From: Plakobranchus ocellatus
Taxonomy: Eukaryota > Mollusca > Gastropoda > Plakobranchidae
Direction of reading: 5' to 3'
NCBI GenBank assembly: GCA_019648995.1
Contig: BLXT01000847.1
Coordinates: 70,771-95,014 of the forward strand
DNA length: 24,244 bases
Shown piece after piece: positions 19,471 to 24,244 of this stretch (its first letter is position 1; each line of letters opens with the position of its first letter). A program made the translations under genes and the position numbers. The notes beneath the pieces were generated by a model, which had not been told where the DNA came from, did not search any database, and worked only from the letters and a program-made list of their open reading frames with translations.

Positions 19471-19495
19471 GATGATGATGATGATGATGATGGTG

Positions 19496-19566
<71 letters not shown>

Positions 19567-19567
19567 C
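19409..19567. repeat. Compound (ATC)n-(ATT)n-(GAT)n-(ATT)n microsatellite
   Basis: ATC units at about 19409-19427 and GAT units at about 19470-19491 are reverse complements of each other, separated by about 14 ATT units. A second ATT tract follows to 19566. The poly-Tyr and poly-Asn frames across it are artefacts. Confidence 0.95.
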
Positions 19568-19874
19568 ATGAGAGGTCCACAAAAGCTCTTTGATCGATAA
19601 ACCGATGAAAGAAATACATTGTAAGTTCAACTACAGTAATTCATATACTGCTTTCTTTTAATCCACATGATAATCGATTGTTGAATTCTTATCTTGTCAC
19701 AAAGTAGTAAGCTTTAAATATGTTTGAGACTGTGACAATAAGTCACTGCTTTGGAAATTTATTCAAACTCTTTCATTATCCGAATAATTACCGATTTGCA
19801 TACTCAATGATTACAGAGAGCTCCAGGCCCTTAAGATCAAACAAAATCTTTTCTCCGGTTACCGATTATTGACA

Positions 19875-20002
19875 ACTAGTATGTGCCAGGATATCCGCTA
19901 GTCCTTGTGAGAGTCCTAGTAAAGAGTCCGTGGTTCAAATACTGAAAAAAGCCAGTTGCAGGGTGGTTTCTTTCACAACTACTTACGCAGGAATACGCAT
20001 TA

Positions 20003-20049
<47 letters not shown>
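19875..20049 (+). mobile_element. Probable tRNA-derived SINE with (AAAT)n tail (family B)
   Basis: The segment GAGTCCTAGTAAAGAGTCCG is followed by GTGGTTCAAATACTG (B-box-like, near 19930-19944), then a unique body of about 60 bp, then 11 AAAT units at 20002-20049. The order head, body, simple tail is that of a SINE. The A-box is not convincing, and the body does not match the other SINE family in this window. Confidence 0.4.
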
Positions 20050-20050
<1 letters not shown>

Positions 20051-20157
20051 AGCGGTTTTGTAGCAGCAATGTGCATTTTATACTCCTTCAAACTTTCAGC
20101 TTCTCTCGGTTGTTTTCTAATCTTCAACTCAGAAGAATGCACATTTAACATATATGC

Positions 20158-20177
20158 GTTACAGAAAACCACGTACC
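20158..20177 (+). repeat. Left terminal inverted repeat
   Basis: GTTACAGAAAACCACGTACC. It matches the reverse complement of 22101-22121 except for one mismatch and one indel. Confidence 0.65.
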
Positions 20178-20490
20178 TAAAAAATACGAGTAATCCTTGA
20201 GCATTTTAGTGAATGTTTTATTCAGGGATTTCTTGTAATCGCTGAAATTGTCTGTGATTACACGAAATCCATAAAATTAGAGCTTTCATTTGACGTGTTC
20301 TTACTATTGAGCATTCAGTGAATTCACGTAATCTTCATCTCTAAACATGGGAAGTGGAAGCGAGCCAAACTCTTCATTTGCAATTTAACGACGGAGTATG
20401 AGCCAATTTTAATGAATACGGTTTAGTTTTCAGAAGTGCCTAAACCAGAGCTTCTTGCTTTATTCTTCCTCTTCCTCAAGCAAAGTCAAG

Positions 20491-21955
20491 ATGTCTATCA
20501 AGATGTCTATCGAAGAAAGGTGTACACAAAACCTCACGGATCATTTTAAAGAAAACAAAAAAGGGTTAATTCCAAAGTGTGACTATCGATGCCCTGAAAG
20601 CAGCAGTTGATAATCCCCATGGCGGAAAATACCACATGTTAAAAGAATTAATAACGAAATATGGAAACATTCCAAATAAGGTTATTGAGCTGTTAAGGAA
20701 AAGGCCGATGACGAAGTATGTTGTCGTTCGACCAATACTCACCAAGGAATTCTCATCCAGGGGTCAGGTGGATCTAAATGACAAGCAAAGCATGCCATTG
20801 GATCCAACAAGAAATGGATCTTGGTGTACCAGGATCACTTGACAAAGTTTTGTATCCTTCAAGCATTGACGTCTAAGAGAGTTGCAGAGGTCGCTTTTCA
20901 TCTATTGGACATATTATTTCTCTTTGGTAGCCCCATTATTTTTTAAAGTGATAACGGATATGAGTTCACTTCACAAGCCATTACAGAGCAGAAGGAAGTT
21001 TGACCAGAACTAACACTAGTGCATGGTAAGCCTCGCCATATCCAAAGTCAAAGGTCAGTTGTGCGCGCAAACGTTGATATTTGCTGGTGGCATGGATGGC
21101 TGACAATGACTCAGAAGACTGGCCTACGGGAATCAGATGTGTTCGGTTCCAGAAAAACAGTGCTTTCCATCCTGAGATAAAGAGCGTTCCATATTCCGCT
21201 ACGTTTGGTTGTGAGGCTCATGGAGGACTTAACACTTCGACTTTGCCTGTGGAAGCGATTGCTCGGAAGGAGACTGAGAAGGATCTTTTTGCTGTCACAC
21301 CAATCAGGCCAGACTATGACAACGATAACTCTCTCTTCCAATCTGATAGTGTCGCATACCGGATCCAAGCTACAATTGATGAAACACGAGCACATGATGT
21401 GACAGACCGTGATCTGCTCCAAGTCGAACTCGGCAACACATCATCACACGACACTGATACAATGTGACAAGCCAGCCAAAGACAGCTGATATCCTTGATA
21501 TACTCATAGGACCTTCGTCGCACACAGCAGCGCCATCTGCTTACGATTCTGAAACTTCTGTTTCTTCTGGAAAATCAGAAGAGCACAAGGCATCTCTCTC
21601 ATCCTCTCCATCTGACGGTCCTGTTTTCTCTTCTGAAAACACAAGACATCAAAGATATCAAAAGGCGTCGTCGTGAAGCAGCCGATGCACAAATTTCAAA
21701 GTAGAAACGATGGTGAAAGGAAGTCGCGTACATCTGCGAGCTGGCGAAAAAAGTGACAATGTTGTTGTACCAGTTCTACTTGTTGATCGGCGGAGAGGCG
21801 ATCCTAGAAATATCCTTGGTGTCATGATTGAAAGACGAGAAGACTCTGACCAATAAAGATAGCCATAAAAGCTGGTATTCTAGTGGTTTGTATTCCAGAA
21901 ATCAATTCGATCTGTGCCCCTATTTCTAAACAACTAGTATGCTATGATCGTCGTA
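20491..21955 (+). pseudogene. Integrase/transposase remnant of the TIR element
   Basis: A starting segment MSIKMSIEERCTQNLTDHF at 20491 resembles the N-terminus of KRBA2-like integrases. Zinc-binding and core segments follow (see the element entry), and the C-terminal part near 21860-21935 resembles the KAGIL....RNQFD.CP ending of the family. It is not functional as it stands. No host splice sites or other sign of domestication were seen. Confidence 0.6.
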
Positions 21956-22100
21956 ACGTTTGGCAATGATGATCAAATGAGCATCAGGGATTACGCGTAC
22001 TTAGTGAGACAATTTTTTAGAGATTTCAAGTAATCACTGGACATTTCAGTGATTAATCCCCAAGTGAAACGGGGATTACGCGTATTCACTGAAATATTCG

Positions 22101-22121
22101 GGTACGTGTTTTTACTGTAAC
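22101..22121 (-). repeat. Right terminal inverted repeat
   Basis: The reverse complement begins GTTACAGTAAAAACACGTAC. ATATG occurs just outside both ends (20152-20156 and 22122-22126) and may be a target-site duplication, though the palindromic flank makes the exact boundary uncertain. Confidence 0.65.
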
Positions 22122-22530
22122 ATATGTACGATAAATCCTTGCATAGGAGGCACATTTTCGTGAGCGGAGGTCTCGCCCAACAGGCCAGAACAACCACCAT
22201 GTGCACATACGAAATTTCATTATGTCATGGTCATTGAACATTTTGAAAAAGACAATTCTTAAACTACAGTTAATGCTTAATAAGCTAAAGGTACACTTAC
22301 CTCTCGGCCAAATAAATGCTACACTCAAAAAAACTTTTTTACTTTGGCAAAGCATTGAATGAGACAAGTAGAATGTTTGAAATTACACAAAAAATGTTAT
22401 CATCGCGTGTTGACACTCCAATCGTCATTCACACACAGGAATACATCTACTAGATGAGATTTTTTTTTGTCTGGTACGGTATTTTTCTTTTTCTTTAGCT
22501 CCAAACATCTGTATTGAATGAATGCACCTG
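22122..22530. other. Intergenic DNA, nothing identified
   Basis: No supported gene, RNA or repeat. Confidence 0.45.
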
Positions 22531-22590
22531 GCTTATTCGGTAGCGCTTTAGCTCACTGTACTAACCTGCGACTTTTATGTGGAAAAAATA
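22531..22590 (+). mobile_element. Possible truncated tRNA-SINE head
   Basis: TTCGGTAGCGCTTTAGCTCA followed by CTGTACTAACCTGCGAC and TTTATGTGG resembles the tRNA-like 5' part of invertebrate SINEs, stopping where a B-box would begin. The B-box is absent and there is no tail, so this is a weak call. Confidence 0.25.
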
Positions 22591-22782
22591 TTTTAAAAAC
22601 TGCTTCGGCATCTAGAGATCAATTATATTTTTTTAAATAGATTTAAAAGAGAATGACTGCAGAACAATCTTATTTTATCATATAGCCAAGGAATGGCTTC
22701 TGTAAATGGAGGAAGAAAAAATAAAGAACATAAAGAAACTTGTGTTCACTAGGATCATTGTGGATCAACTATGTTAAAATTC

Positions 22783-22908
<126 letters not shown>

Positions 22909-22928
22909 TGAAGGTTAGAATGTCTGGC

Positions 22929-23612
22929 CTAGATCAAGGCCAAGCCAGCTGACTTCACTACAAGTTTCAGCCAAGGCCCTGAGCCATTGGACCAGAGGGC
23001 TCGAAAAGGCATAGTCTAGGCTACAAAGGAATAGATAATTGGTCTTCGGTGTAGGCATTGGCTGTATTTTGATTCTAGGTGTATTATGTTGGCCTAAAAT
23101 GTGAAATATTGATTTAAACTGGTTATAGATAGATGCATGATATATCTGTGTGCTAAGAGTCGAGAGAGAATCAATGGCTTGAGGTCATATGCCTCGTTAT
23201 AATTTTTTTTTGGCCCCATTCCTGTCTCAAGGGAAATATTTAGATCTAGATATCAATCTAATTAAACTGCTGTTGCACCCTAAACGAGAAACTAGCTTCA
23301 AGATCTAGATCTAGGTCTAATTATAGACCTGATGCTTAATTATCTAGATTATTCATCTCTATGGTGCTTGTGCCGCAGTACTGGATTGAAACCTAGATAG
23401 CCTTGATTGTGAAATCGAAGGAATCTAAGCCTAGAGATTTGTTCTGCATTCTAGGGCCAGAGTACGCCTTCCCTTCATTCGACATCAAGAAATCTAATCT
23501 AGATTAAGAATATCGTTCTAGATAAAGAACTAAGGTGCGGCACTCCCATTGACGACCCATCCCAGTCATCTGGAAGTTCGATATCAAGATCTAATGTGAA
23601 CGTAATCTAGAA
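22929..23612. repeat. CTAG-rich tract (TCTAGATCTAG-like motifs)
   Basis: CTAG occurs 14 times in this interval, 11 of them between 23241 and 23612, often as AGATCTAGATCTAGG or ATCTAGATT. For AT-rich DNA about one would be expected in 370 bp. The motifs are irregularly spaced, so this is not a clean tandem array. Confidence 0.6.
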
Positions 23613-23707
23613 TTTTGAAGATCAGTAGTAAAATGAAGACCCACACAGATAAAAAATATTTTATGTCAAAGATGGATTGTGACTGGGGTCTTTGTGTATT
23701 GTCTGTC

Positions 23708-23815
23708 TACACCACGGTAATCTGAGGGGTTTGGGGCCTCTCACAAGCATAGGTGCCAGTGGCAAGGCTTGAAGCAATAAATGAGTTCGCTATACACTGG
23801 CCATAGATGCCTCTC
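23708..23815 (-). mobile_element. tRNA-derived SINE copy (family A), minus strand
   Basis: On the minus strand TGGCCAGTGTATAGCGAACT (A-box-like) is followed by GCTTCAAGCCTTGCCACTGG (B-box-like, then the shared GCCACTGGCACC block). It ends with GAGAGGCCCCAAACCCCTCA and GATTACCGTGGTG, matching the 3' core of the copies at 10360-10500 and 13118-13240. It is the most diverged and internally deleted of the three. Confidence 0.45.
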
Positions 23816-23829
23816 ACTTTATCTTAATT

Positions 23830-24210
23830 GCTTATTACATTGTAAAATTAATGAATATGATTTGTATCTGGTCTTTTGATCTCTAACCAACTAAACGCTG
23901 AAAATACAAAATGATTTCTTTTGAAAGAATTGTCCCTAAAAGTCTCTTATAATTTATGATGCGAACTTTCTGCCTTGCTCTTGATAATTCTTGAGACCTG
24001 TCTGAACGCGTCGAAAGTCAGATTTTGAATATATTTTTAGTATGGAAAAAAAACCTCCATGGCTTTCGTTGAATTTTACAGTGATGAAATCTGAAAAACT
24101 GTGCTTGAAAGCATAGAATTTTAACTGTTTGAAAAAAAAAGGATATCAACTTTTTTTTAATGGCTGTTTACCATATGCAATATCTGACTAATTCAAAACG
24201 GCTTCGATAC

Positions 24211-24212
<2 letters not shown>
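23830..24212. other. AT-rich DNA, nothing identified
   Basis: No supported feature. Confidence 0.45.

Positions 24213-24244
<32 letters not shown>
24213..24244. repeat. (AT)n microsatellite at right window edge
   Basis: AT dinucleotide run to the last base. Confidence 0.95.

Larger units (their letters stand above)
20158..22121 (+). mobile_element. Decayed TIR element with KRBA2/SCAND3-like integrase (GIN/Ginger-type)
   Basis: The ends are imperfect inverted repeats (20158-20177 and 22101-22121). Between them lie remnants of an integrase with an HHCC-like zinc-binding region near 20590-20695, a segment KEFSSRGQVDL near 20741-20773, a core C-terminal region around 21080-21280, and a tail domain around 21680-21950. 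The order and wording match the integrase family annotated in animals as KRAB-A domain-containing protein 2-like, related to GIN/Ginger transposases and to LTR-element integrases. The copy is a fossil, broken in several places, about 1.96 kb long. Iterated GTAATC/GATTAC motifs fill both subterminal zones. The degree of decay suggests an old insertion. Confidence 0.7.

Overview
The window is eukaryotic nuclear DNA: AT-rich, mostly non-coding, full of di- and trinucleotide microsatellites, with spliced genes and old interspersed repeats (LINE, tRNA-SINE, MITE-like, integrase-bearing TIR element). The repeat style, the integrase family and a SINE tail I associate with sea-slug genomes suggest a mollusc, perhaps a heterobranch gastropod; this is inference from memory, not proof. 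Both ends of the window stop inside (AT)n, and there is one 24-base N gap at 13471-13494.

Layout. 1-3300: mostly featureless, except a TATA box with a well-placed splice donor (1026-1106) that looks like a promoter plus short non-coding first exon. 3324-3610: a likely terminal coding exon of a minus-strand gene, with its polyA signal. 3930-5010: a degenerate dispersed repeat, interrupted by an (ATT)n tract and, directly after it, a complete hammerhead ribozyme motif (4205-4250). 5010-8230: nothing clear apart from microsatellites. 8390-8530: a short degenerate tandem repeat. 9644-9842: a MITE-like inverted repeat. 9985-11135: two tail-to-tail LINE 3' fragments and a SINE. 13118-13240: a second SINE copy.

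The main gene lies at 13809-16652 or 16752 on the plus strand. Exon 1 encodes a signal peptide. A 550-bp intron carries a 340-bp (CTA)n tract. Exon 2 is about 2.2 kb, and 526 of its residues form 66 consecutive units of an eight-residue repeat of two alternating types, MDRENRQL-like and VDRESRLR-like. I recognise no family for this secreted, highly charged protein.

16753-24244: intergenic DNA with a GC-richer fragment (17680-17835), microsatellites, another SINE with an (AAAT)n tail, a decayed TIR element with KRBA2-like integrase remnants (20158-22121), a CTAG-rich tract (22929-23612) and a third copy of the SINE family (23708-23815). No operon-like relations exist; the genes and elements appear independent. 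The two strongest candidates for something undescribed are the octad-repeat secreted protein and the hammerhead ribozyme locus.
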